From: Jiangella sp. DSM 45060
GTDB lineage: Bacteria; Actinomycetota; Actinomycetes; Jiangellales; Jiangellaceae
Length of the DNA: 64,000 bases
Direction of reading: 5' to 3'
Assembly (NCBI RefSeq): GCF_900105175.1
Contig: NZ_LT629771.1
Location: 2,976,001 to 3,040,000 of the forward strand
Within the stretch, counting starts at the first letter, position 1; each line of letters begins with the position of its first letter. This document shows, in pieces, positions 50,520 to 57,623 of this stretch. The notes beneath the pieces are model-generated. The model worked only from the letters and a program-made list of their open reading frames with translations, was not told where the DNA came from and did not search any database. Position numbers and translations under genes: made by a program.

Positions 50520-51410
50520 TCACCCGGCGCGGAAGAACCGCTTCCAGTTCTCGTGCACGATCTGGTCCTGCACGTCCACCGGCAGCGTCGGCAGCGGCGT
50601 CCCGGCGACCACGTCGTTGACCCGGCGCAGCCCCTCCAGCGTCTGGTCCACCGTCGCACTCGGGAAGTCCGACGCGAACAGCAGCTTGCCCGTCACGCCG
50701 TACTCGAACGCCGTCGTCATCGCGTGCCAGAACCGGTACGGCCGGTAGTGCAGCGCGGAGATGTCGGCCCACACGTTGGGGGCCTTCCGCATCAGCGCGA
50801 CGACGTCCTCCTCCCAGGGGTGGCCGAGGTGGGCGATGATCACCCGCAGCGACGGGAACCGCATGACCAGCCGTTCCAGCAGCAGCGGCTGGGCGAACTC
50901 CAGCCGGGCCGTCGTCGGGAACGTGGTGCCCTGGTGGACGATCACCGGCAGGTCGTGCCGCGCGCAGTACTCGAACACGCCCCACAGCGAGGTGTCGCGC
51001 GGATCCCAGTGCTGGCACGTCGGCCCGACCTTGAGGCCGCGCAGTCCGAGGTCCTCGACGCAGCGGACCAGCTCGTCCACCGCCCCGGGCGAGCCTGGGT
51101 TCACCGACGCCCAGCCCTCGAGCCGGTCCGGATGCTCGCGGACGTAGCCGGCGATGACGTCGTTGGGCACGTCGAACCCGGTCGGCTTGGCCGCCATCCC
51201 GAACACGACGACGCGCTCGGCCTGCTGCGCCGCCGCCCAGTGCTCGTCCGGCGTGGAGTCGTAACAGTGCAGGTCGAGGTGGGCGGCGTTGGTGAGGCCG
51301 CCGCTGCGCTCGAGCTTGACCAGCTTCGCCGCCAGCGCCTCGCCGGCGGTGCGGTCGCTGATGTGGTCCGGGTACCACATCACGTGCGTGTGGACGTCGA
51401 CGATCCCCAT
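50520..51410 (-). CDS. Amidohydrolase_2 family hydrolase/decarboxylase
   Basis: 296 residues with a full metal set: MGIVDVHTHVMWYPD (HxH), GLKVGPTCQHWD near 168, VIVHQGTTFP near 195, IIAHLGHPW near 230, LFASDFPS near 265. COG2159-like, close in style to ACMSD and related decarboxylases/hydrolases. ATG at 51410 overlaps the AraC stop, so it is in one operon with the regulator. Substrate unknown. Confidence 0.85.
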   Translation of the reverse strand: MGIVDVHTHVMWYPDHISDRTAGEALAAKLVKLERSGGLTNAAHLDLHCYDSTPDEHWAAAQQAERVVVFGMAAKPTGFDVPNDVIAGYVREHPDRLEGWASVNPGSPGAVDELVRCVEDLGLRGLKVGPTCQHWDPRDTSLWGVFEYCARHDLPVIVHQGTTFPTTARLEFAQPLLLERLVMRFPSLRVIIAHLGHPWEEDVVALMRKAPNVWADISALHYRPYRFWHAMTTAFEYGVTGKLLFASDFPSATVDQTLEGLRRVNDVVAGTPLPTLPVDVQDQIVHENWKRFFRAG

Positions 51411-52603
51411 CAGCCGACCGCCCGCAGCACGGGCGTCGCGACCTGGCGGCGGTACTCGCTCGGCGTCACGTGGAAGGTCCGCTTGAACAGCTCGCGGAAC
51501 CGCTTCGGCGCCTGGTAGCCGACCTGCTCGGCGACCAGCTCGACCGGCAGGTCGGTCTCGGCCAGCAGCCGCCGCCCGTGCCGCATGCGCACCGCCGTCA
51601 GGTACTTGAGGAACGTGGTGCCGAGCTCGCGCTGGAACAGGTGGCTGATGTAGTACGGGCTGACGAACACCGCCTCGCTGACGGTGACCAGCCGCAGGTC
51701 GTCGGCATAGTGGTCCTGGATGTACCGCTCGACGACGGCCAGGACGTGCCGGGCCGGCGACGGCGCCGTGTGCGACGCGACGATCCGCGGCAGCAGCTGC
51801 TCCAGCCACAGCACCAGGTAGGAGCGGTCGTGGATGTCGTACATCTCGACCACCTCGTTGAGCGGCAGCCGCGAACAGGCCGCGATCCAGTCGGTCGAGC
51901 CGTCCGACAGCCGCCGCTGACCGGCCACCTCCAGCGCGTACAGCACCTCGGCGGCCAGCCACTCGCGCAGCACGTCGGGAGTGACGCCGTCGACGGCGCT
52001 GACCCGCTCGATCCAGGACCGCAGCGTCGCCACCGCGCCGGTCGCGTCGCCGCGACGGATGCAGCGGGCCAGCCGCTCCTCGACGCGGTCCGGCACCGGC
52101 ACCGGGGCGGCGCCACCGGCGTGGGCGGCCCGCACCTCGGCGAGGTCGTAGACGGCGTCGCCGCCGCTGACCAGCTTGTGGTCCAGCGCCGACACCGCCT
52201 CCGCGGTCGCCGCCTCGACCCGCGCCGACCCGGTGTGCGGCCGGCTGATGCCGACCGTCACGGCCACCCCGCAGGCGGCCTGGACGCGGTCGCGCACCAG
52301 CGCGGCGAACCGCCGCCCCGTGGCGCGCAGCTCGGTCGGGTCGGCGCCGTGGAAGGTCACCATCCAGGCGTCCGGCGGCACGGCGACGACGGCGCCGTGG
52401 CGCTCCGGCGCGTAGCCGGCGGCGCAACGCTCGACGGCGGCAGCGGCGGCCGCGAGCATGCCCTCCGCCCACTCGTCGCCGCGGGACAGGCGGCTCACCT
52501 CGAAGTCGTCGACGTCGGCCAGGACCACGAGCACGTGGCCCTCGTCACCGGCCTGGTCGGGCACGGTGATCGCCTGGCCGAGGACGGTCGAGTGGTGTCG
52601 CAT
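51410..52603 (-). CDS. AraC-family regulator with a degenerate GGDEF-like N-domain
   Basis: 397 residues. C-terminal AraC/XylS DNA-binding domain (about 295-395) with both helix-turn-helix units: SEAVFVSPYYISHLFQREL and VELVAEQVGYQAPKRFRELF, then FHVTPSEYRR. Residues 20-175 resemble a nucleotide-cyclase-like fold (VLVVLADVDDFEVSRLSRGD, VAVTVGISRPHTG) but the GG(D/E)EF signature is absent, so it may be a sensor rather than an enzyme; the middle part is helical. ATG at 52603 after GGAGGA. It is the only AraC protein in the window and the best candidate to bind the tandem GGRCAA sites (inference). Confidence 0.88.
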   Translation of the reverse strand: MRHHSTVLGQAITVPDQAGDEGHVLVVLADVDDFEVSRLSRGDEWAEGMLAAAAAAVERCAAGYAPERHGAVVAVPPDAWMVTFHGADPTELRATGRRFAALVRDRVQAACGVAVTVGISRPHTGSARVEAATAEAVSALDHKLVSGGDAVYDLAEVRAAHAGGAAPVPVPDRVEERLARCIRRGDATGAVATLRSWIERVSAVDGVTPDVLREWLAAEVLYALEVAGQRRLSDGSTDWIAACSRLPLNEVVEMYDIHDRSYLVLWLEQLLPRIVASHTAPSPARHVLAVVERYIQDHYADDLRLVTVSEAVFVSPYYISHLFQRELGTTFLKYLTAVRMRHGRRLLAETDLPVELVAEQVGYQAPKRFRELFKRTFHVTPSEYRRQVATPVLRAVG

Positions 52604-52683
52604 GGCTCCTCCAGTGATCGGCTCGGCCCGCTGCCGGCCACCCCTTGACCGACGCGGAACGGGCTGTTCAGTAGCCGCTGATG

Positions 52684-52697
52684 TCTGATATACCAGA
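52684..52697. promoter_or_regulatory. FadR/GntR-type operator candidate
   Basis: TCTGATATACCAGA is palindromic apart from one base pair and fits the T-x-G-T-(x)-A-C-x-A style of FCD-type GntR operators (GATATACC core). It sits just before the KDGDH-like gene, whose operon also encodes a GntR regulator, suggesting autoregulation. A TTGACC at 52645 is a possible -35. It differs from the AGG-T-CCT palindrome, so the two GntR proteins would have separate targets. Confidence 0.45.
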
Positions 52698-52723
52698 GCC
52701 GTCCCTTCGTGGAAAGGCCAACC

Positions 52724-53641
52724 GTGGATCTGCAGACCTTGCGCACCTCGCTGCGCGGCGTCCTCGCCTTCGCCCCGACGTCGATGCACGACGACGGCGC
52801 CCTCGACCTCGACAGCCAGCGCAGTCACGTGGCCTTCCTCGCCGGCAGCGGCGTCGGGGCGGTCGTGGTCGGCGGCGGCGTCGGCGAGTTCTACGCGCTG
52901 GACGAGCCCGAGTACGCGGCGCTGGTGCGCGAGAGCGTCGACGCCGCCGGCGGCCGGGTCCCGGTGCTGGCCGGCGTCGGGCACGCCACCGCCATCGCCT
53001 CCCGGCTGGCCCGCGTCGCGGCCGACGCCGGCGCCGACGGGCTCATGGTCAACCCGCTGTACTTCGTCACGCCGGACCGCGACGGCATGGTCCGCCACTA
53101 CCGCGAGATCGGCGCCGCGTCCGGCCTGGGCTTGATCGTGTTCAGCACCACCGGCGCGGTCTACGACGACGCCGACCTCGAACGGCTGGCCGAGGTCGAG
53201 GCCGCGGTCGCGGTGAAGGACGAGGCCGGCGACCAGGAGCTGTTCGCCCGCTGCGTCCGCACCCTCGGCGACCGGTACGTGTGGATCAACGGCATGGCCG
53301 AGCTGCCCGCCGTCGACTACGCCCGCATGGGCGCGGTCGCGATGACCTCCGGCATGGTCAACCTCGACCCGGATGTCGCGCTGGACGTGTGGTCGGCGGC
53401 CCTGGCCGGCGACGCCGAGCGGCACGCGACGCTGCTGCGCGAGCGGATCGCCCCGATCGCGGCCCTGCGCGCGGCCCGCCCGGGCTACCACATCACCGTC
53501 ATCAAGGAGGCCATGCACCTGCTCGGGCGGGGCGGGCCGGCGGTGCGGCTGCCGCTGCTGCCGCTGCGCCCGGAGGACCGCGCCGCGCTGGCCGAGCACC
53601 TGGACCGCTGCGGCTACCGCCGCCCGGAGCCCGTCGCGTGA
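52724..53641 (+). CDS. DapA-superfamily lyase resembling 5-dehydro-4-deoxyglucarate dehydratase
   Basis: 305 residues. The start LRGVLAFAPTSMHDDGALDLD, GGGVGEFYALDEPEYAAL and VPVLAGVGH strands look like KDGDH (5-dehydro-4-deoxyglucarate dehydratase), which converts that acid to 2,5-dioxopentanoate. Schiff-base Lys165 is present (AVKDEAGD). The catalytic Tyr is Phe140 here (LIVFSTTG instead of VYN). GTG at 52724, 6 nt after GGAAAGG; an upstream GTG at 52709 lacks a ribosome site. First gene of the operon, GTGA overlap with the next. Confidence 0.78.
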   Translation: MDLQTLRTSLRGVLAFAPTSMHDDGALDLDSQRSHVAFLAGSGVGAVVVGGGVGEFYALDEPEYAALVRESVDAAGGRVPVLAGVGHATAIASRLARVAADAGADGLMVNPLYFVTPDRDGMVRHYREIGAASGLGLIVFSTTGAVYDDADLERLAEVEAAVAVKDEAGDQELFARCVRTLGDRYVWINGMAELPAVDYARMGAVAMTSGMVNLDPDVALDVWSAALAGDAERHATLLRERIAPIAALRAARPGYHITVIKEAMHLLGRGGPAVRLPLLPLRPEDRAALAEHLDRCGYRRPEPVA

Positions 53642-54369
53642 CGACGGACGCCCACGTCGCCGCCGGCGAGCACCCCAGCCTGCCGACGCTAGGCGTCGAC
53701 GACCTGTTGCGGGCGCTTGACGGCGGCGCCGACCGGGCCGTGCTCGGCCCGGTCGGGCGCTGGCTCGCCGTCGACAACGAGGACGGCAACCGCACACTGG
53801 CGGCCTGGTGCGACGCGCACCCGGACCGGCTGGCGCACTGGGCCACCGTCAACCCCTGGTACGGCGGGCGCGCGGTGGCCGAGCTGCGCCGGGCGTTCGC
53901 CGCCGGGGCGCGCGGGCTGAAGCTGGCGCCGTCGGTGCAGGGGTTCGGGCTGCTGTCGCCGCTGCTGGAGCCGGTGCTCGACGTCGCCGAGGAGCACGGC
54001 CGGCCGGTCTACGTCGTCACCGGGGTGCCGGTGGCGAGCGAGCCGCTGCAACTGGCCGAGCTGGCGCTGCGCCGTCCCGGCGTCACGTTCGTCATGGGCC
54101 GGTCCGGGCGCACCGACTTCTCCCTCGACCTGCTGCCCGCGCTGACCACCGCGCCGAACCTGGTGGCCGAGACGGCGTACAACGGCGCGTCGCTGATCGC
54201 CGGGCTGGTCGCCGCTCTCGGCGCCGGCCGGGTGCTGTTCAGCAGCGACGCGCCGTTCAACGACCTCGCGCTGGAGCTGGAGCGGGTCGGCCGGGCCGGG
54301 CTGGCCGACGCCGACCGCGCCGCGGTGCTCGGCGGCACCGCCGCGACGCTGCTGGGGGTGGCCGCGTGA
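53638..54369 (+). CDS. Degenerate amidohydrolase_2 protein (probable pseudoenzyme partner)
   Basis: 243 residues with the amidohydrolase_2 barrel plan (NPWYGGRAVAELRRA, LVAALGAGRVLFSSDAPF) but most metal ligands replaced: the HxH motif reads DAHVAAG (second His lost), strand 5 reads VVTGVP where VHxG is expected, and strand 6 reads MGRSGRTD instead of GHSG. Only the last Asp (SSDAP) remains. It should not bind a normal metal centre and may be structural or regulatory. GTG at 53638; overlaps both neighbours by GTGA, and the next gene encodes a complete family member. The same dead-then-live order occurs fused at 36770-38725. Confidence 0.78.
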   Translation: MTTDAHVAAGEHPSLPTLGVDDLLRALDGGADRAVLGPVGRWLAVDNEDGNRTLAAWCDAHPDRLAHWATVNPWYGGRAVAELRRAFAAGARGLKLAPSVQGFGLLSPLLEPVLDVAEEHGRPVYVVTGVPVASEPLQLAELALRRPGVTFVMGRSGRTDFSLDLLPALTTAPNLVAETAYNGASLIAGLVAALGAGRVLFSSDAPFNDLALELERVGRAGLADADRAAVLGGTAATLLGVAA

Positions 54370-55118
54370 ACTTCGTCGATCTGCACACCCACCTGCCGTC
54401 GGCGGCCGCGCCGGAGTGGGCGTCGTGGCGGCAGCCGGACGTGCTGGCCGCCATGGACCGCCTGGGCATCACCCGGGCCGCCGTCATGACGCTGGACGGG
54501 CTCGGCTACGACGCGGTGGCCGGCAACGACGTGGTGGCGCGGGCCTGCGCCGGGTCGGACGGGCGGCTGCTGCCGCTGGGCACCGTCGACCCGCGCCGGC
54601 CGGACGCCGCCGACGAGCTGCGCCGCTGCGCCGACCGCGGCTTCCACGCCATCAAGCTGCACCCGTGGATGCAGGGGTTCTCGCCGCTGGAGGCGTACAT
54701 GGACCCGGTGGCGGAGGCGGCGATCGAGCGCGGCCTGCCGTTCGTCGTCCACGACGGCACGCCCCCGTACGCGTCGCCGCTGCAGATCGCCCGGCTGGCC
54801 GCCCGGTTCCCGGAGCTGACGGTGGTGCTGGCGCACGGCGGCCTGTTCGACCTGTGGGAGGACGCCGTCGCCGCGGCGCTGCGGTACCCGAACGTGCACA
54901 TCACGATGTGCGGGACGGCGCCGCTGGCGGTGTTCCGCGAGATCGCCCGGCGGGTGCCGGCGGCGAAGCTGACGCTGGGCACCGACAGCGGTTTCGGCGA
55001 CCCGGACCTGCCACGGCACCGGCTCTCCGTACATCGTGCCATCCTGGCGGAGCTGCCGGACGACGACGCCGCCGCGCTGGCACACCGCAACGCCGAACGA
55101 CTCCTGGGGCTGACGTGA
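54366..55118 (+). CDS. Intact amidohydrolase_2 hydrolase (partner of 53638-54369)
   Basis: 250 residues with all expected ligands: NFVDLHTHLPS, AIKLHPWMQG near 98, FVVHDGTPPY near 125, VLAHGGLFDLW near 155 and LGTDSGFGD near 200. GTG at 54366 overlaps the degenerate partner (GTGA), favouring co-translation and complex formation. Probably a lactonase, amidase or decarboxylase in the same pathway. Confidence 0.85.
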   Translation: MNFVDLHTHLPSAAAPEWASWRQPDVLAAMDRLGITRAAVMTLDGLGYDAVAGNDVVARACAGSDGRLLPLGTVDPRRPDAADELRRCADRGFHAIKLHPWMQGFSPLEAYMDPVAEAAIERGLPFVVHDGTPPYASPLQIARLAARFPELTVVLAHGGLFDLWEDAVAAALRYPNVHITMCGTAPLAVFREIARRVPAAKLTLGTDSGFGDPDLPRHRLSVHRAILAELPDDDAAALAHRNAERLLGLT

Positions 55119-56128
55119 GCGAAGAATCCCTGCCGGTGGTCCAGGTGGGCTGCGGCGACATCGCGACGACGGGGCACCTGCCGGCGCTGCACCGCTCCCC
55201 CGCCGTCACGCTGACCGGCGTCGTCGACGTCGTCCCCGAGCACCGCGACGCCGCCGCCGCGGCCTACGGCGTCCCCGGCTGGGCCGACTTCGGCCCGGCC
55301 GTCGCGGCGGGCGCGAAGGCCGCCGTCATCGCCGTCCCGCCGCACGTCGCGCCCGGCCTGACGCTGGCCGCCGTCGACGCCGGGCTGGACGTGCTGTGCG
55401 AGAAGCCGATGGCCGTCGACCTCGCGTCGGCGCAGCGGGTCCACGACGCCGCGCGGGCGGCCGGGCGGATCGTCCAGATCGGCTTCAAGAACCGGTTCTC
55501 GCCGCTGGTCCGGGCCGCGCGGCGGTGGCTCGACGACGGCCTCATCGGGTCGCCGGTCGTGTACACGCTGGGCGGCTTCGACGAGCGCTACGACGCCGCC
55601 GACACCGTGCACACCGGGCGCATCCAGGAGTTCCTCGAGCACGGGCCGTCGTACCTGCACGAGGGCGCGCACTTGGCCGACTACGTCGCCTACCTGACCG
55701 GCGCGTCGCCGGTGCGGGTGCGCGCCGCCGGGCTGCGGTCGCGTGCCTCGTTCCGGGGCGAGAACTTCGCGTCCACGCTGGTCGATTACGACAACGGCGA
55801 CGTCGCCCGCATGGAGGTGGGCTGGTTCTTCCCCACCTCGCCGAAGGGCGAGTTCCGCATCCTCGGGCCGCGCGGCGTCGCGCTGATCGACCGGCCCGAG
55901 CAGGTGGCCACGCTGACCACCCGCGAGGACGGCACGCTGCGCACCGAGGAGGTGCGGTTCGAGCGGCCGTGGAACGACGAGTGCTTCGACCGGCAGCTGG
56001 CCCATTTCGTCGAGTGCGTGCGCACCCGGGCCGAGCCGGAGACGTCGACGGCGGCCGGGCTCGCGTCGCTGCGCATCGGGGCGGCCGTGACGGAGTCGCT
56101 GCGCGAGGGGACGGTGGTGACATGGTGA
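55115..56128 (+). CDS. Gfo/Idh/MocA-family NAD(P)-dependent oxidoreductase
   Basis: 337 residues. Rossmann start VVQVGCGDIATTGH, intact EKP in VLCEKPMAVD near 96, and HEGAHLADYVAYL near 182 providing the histidine and aspartate. Acts on a sugar, inositol or sugar-acid derivative. GTG at 55115 overlaps the amidohydrolase stop; its own stop overlaps the gntR start by 7 bp. Confidence 0.9.
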   Translation: MSEESLPVVQVGCGDIATTGHLPALHRSPAVTLTGVVDVVPEHRDAAAAAYGVPGWADFGPAVAAGAKAAVIAVPPHVAPGLTLAAVDAGLDVLCEKPMAVDLASAQRVHDAARAAGRIVQIGFKNRFSPLVRAARRWLDDGLIGSPVVYTLGGFDERYDAADTVHTGRIQEFLEHGPSYLHEGAHLADYVAYLTGASPVRVRAAGLRSRASFRGENFASTLVDYDNGDVARMEVGWFFPTSPKGEFRILGPRGVALIDRPEQVATLTTREDGTLRTEEVRFERPWNDECFDRQLAHFVECVRTRAEPETSTAAGLASLRIGAAVTESLREGTVVTW

Positions 56129-56796
56129 CCGAGGACCGGCCGACGATCCAGGAAGCGCCGCTGATCCGCGACCAGGTGTACAAAGTGCTGCTGACCAAGC
56201 TGATCAATGGCGACCTCGAGCCCGGTGACCGCATCACCGAGCGGGTCACGGCGCAGGAGCTGGGCATCAGCACCACGCCGGTGAAGGAGGCGCTGCGCCG
56301 GCTCGAGAACGAGGGGTTCGTACGCACCATGCCGCGGCGCGGCATCGTCGTCGGCGAGAACGCGCTGACCTCGTTCGAGCAGGTCATCACCGTGCGGGCG
56401 TGGCTGGAAGGGCTCGGCGCCCGGCTGTGCGCGGCCCGGGTGGCCGACGGCGGCCTGCCCGGCGTCGCCGCCCTGACCGAGCCGCTGGAGCTGATGAAGG
56501 ACCCGATCCTGCGCCCGGTGCCGGAGATCATCGAGATCAACGCCAGCTTCCATGACGCGATCCGCGACCTCTCCGGCAACCGCGTCATCGTCCAGTTCCT
56601 CGGCACGCTGCTCGGCGTCGACGCGGCCGTGCGCGAGCGGGCGCTGTCCGACCCCGACGAGCTGCAACGCGGCAACGCCGAGCACATCGACGTCGGCGAC
56701 GCGATCCTCGACGGCGACCCGGACCGCGCCGAGGCGCTGATGCGCAGCCACGTGCTGCGCTCCGGCGACCACACGCTGCACGCCAGGCCGTCATGA
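56122..56796 (+). CDS. GntR-family regulator (FCD type)
   Basis: 224 residues. Winged helix at 15-85 with GDLEPGDRITERVTAQELGI and TTPVKEALRRLENEGFV, then a helical FCD domain with His residues in NASFHDAIRDL and LMRSHVLRSG. ATG at 56122. Placed inside the operon it likely controls; the palindrome at 52684-52697 is its best candidate site. Confidence 0.9.
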   Translation: MVTEDRPTIQEAPLIRDQVYKVLLTKLINGDLEPGDRITERVTAQELGISTTPVKEALRRLENEGFVRTMPRRGIVVGENALTSFEQVITVRAWLEGLGARLCAARVADGGLPGVAALTEPLELMKDPILRPVPEIIEINASFHDAIRDLSGNRVIVQFLGTLLGVDAAVRERALSDPDELQRGNAEHIDVGDAILDGDPDRAEALMRSHVLRSGDHTLHARPS

Positions 56797-57542
56797 CGGC
56801 GCTGCTGGCCGAGCTGACCCGCGCCGCGGTCGCGCGGCGGGCGCCGGACGCCGTCGCCGTCGTGCCGGTCGGGGCGTGCGAGCAGCACGGGCCGCACCTG
56901 CCGCTGGGCACCGACCTCATGGTGGCCGAGCACCTGGCCGCCGCGGCCGCGGACCGGCTGACCGGGGTGGTGGACGTCCTCGTCGCGCCGGGCGTCGCGG
57001 TCGGGTACTCGCCGCACCACGTGCCGATCGGCGCGACGCTGACCACCGGGGTGGGCACGCTGCTGGCCCAGCTGCGCGACGCCTGCGCCGGTCTGGCCGC
57101 GGCCGGGTTCGGCCGGATCTTCCTGCTCAACGGGCACGGCGGCAACGCCGAGCTGATCGTCGTCGCCGCCCGCGAGGCCGGTCAGGAGCTGCGGGTGGTC
57201 GTCGGCGCCGGGTCGTACTGGGTCATGGCGTGGGACGAGCTGGTCGCGGCCGGCGCGCAGGACCGCGGCCGGCTGCCCGGCCACGCCGGCGCGTTCGAGA
57301 CGTCGCTGGTGCTGGCGCTGCGCCCTGACCTCGTCGACGCCCCGCCGCACCGGCCGGGCGCCCCGTTCGCGCGCAACCCGGCCGGCTACTGGGGCCGCTA
57401 CCACGTGGAGCGGCCGGACGCGATGGCGGCGGGCGACGGGTACTCCGACGACCCCTCGGCCGCCACCGCTGACGACGGCCGCCGCTACCTCGACGCCGCC
57501 ACCGGCGCCGTCGCCGCGGCCCTGCGCGAGTTCGCCGCCTGA
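56793..57542 (+). CDS. Creatininase-family metal-dependent amidohydrolase
   Basis: 249 residues. VGACEQHGPHLPLGTDLMV near 30 (metal-binding E-x-H and D), FLLNGHGGNAEL near 108 and GHAGAFETSL near 163 are the family signatures. Members open cyclic amides or cleave formamides. ATG at 56793 overlaps the gntR stop. Last gene of the operon, followed 3 bp later by the promoter of the transglutaminase-like gene. Confidence 0.9.
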   Translation: MTALLAELTRAAVARRAPDAVAVVPVGACEQHGPHLPLGTDLMVAEHLAAAAADRLTGVVDVLVAPGVAVGYSPHHVPIGATLTTGVGTLLAQLRDACAGLAAAGFGRIFLLNGHGGNAELIVVAAREAGQELRVVVGAGSYWVMAWDELVAAGAQDRGRLPGHAGAFETSLVLALRPDLVDAPPHRPGAPFARNPAGYWGRYHVERPDAMAAGDGYSDDPSAATADDGRRYLDAATGAVAAALREFAA

Positions 57543-57544
57543 CA

Positions 57545-57589
57545 GGACAAGTCTGGGCCTGTCGCCGCGGCGCCCGCGTTCCGTAGCCT
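57545..57589 (+). promoter_or_regulatory. Promoter with GGACAAG site (regulon member 6)
   Basis: GGACAAGTCTGGGCCTG at 57545-57561, then GTAGCCT at 57583-57589, 38 bp from GGACAA (one more than the other members). Immediately follows the creatininase-family stop. Confidence 0.5.
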
Positions 57590-57623
57590 CGACCGGACCG
57601 GACACCGCCCGATGGAGGACGCC

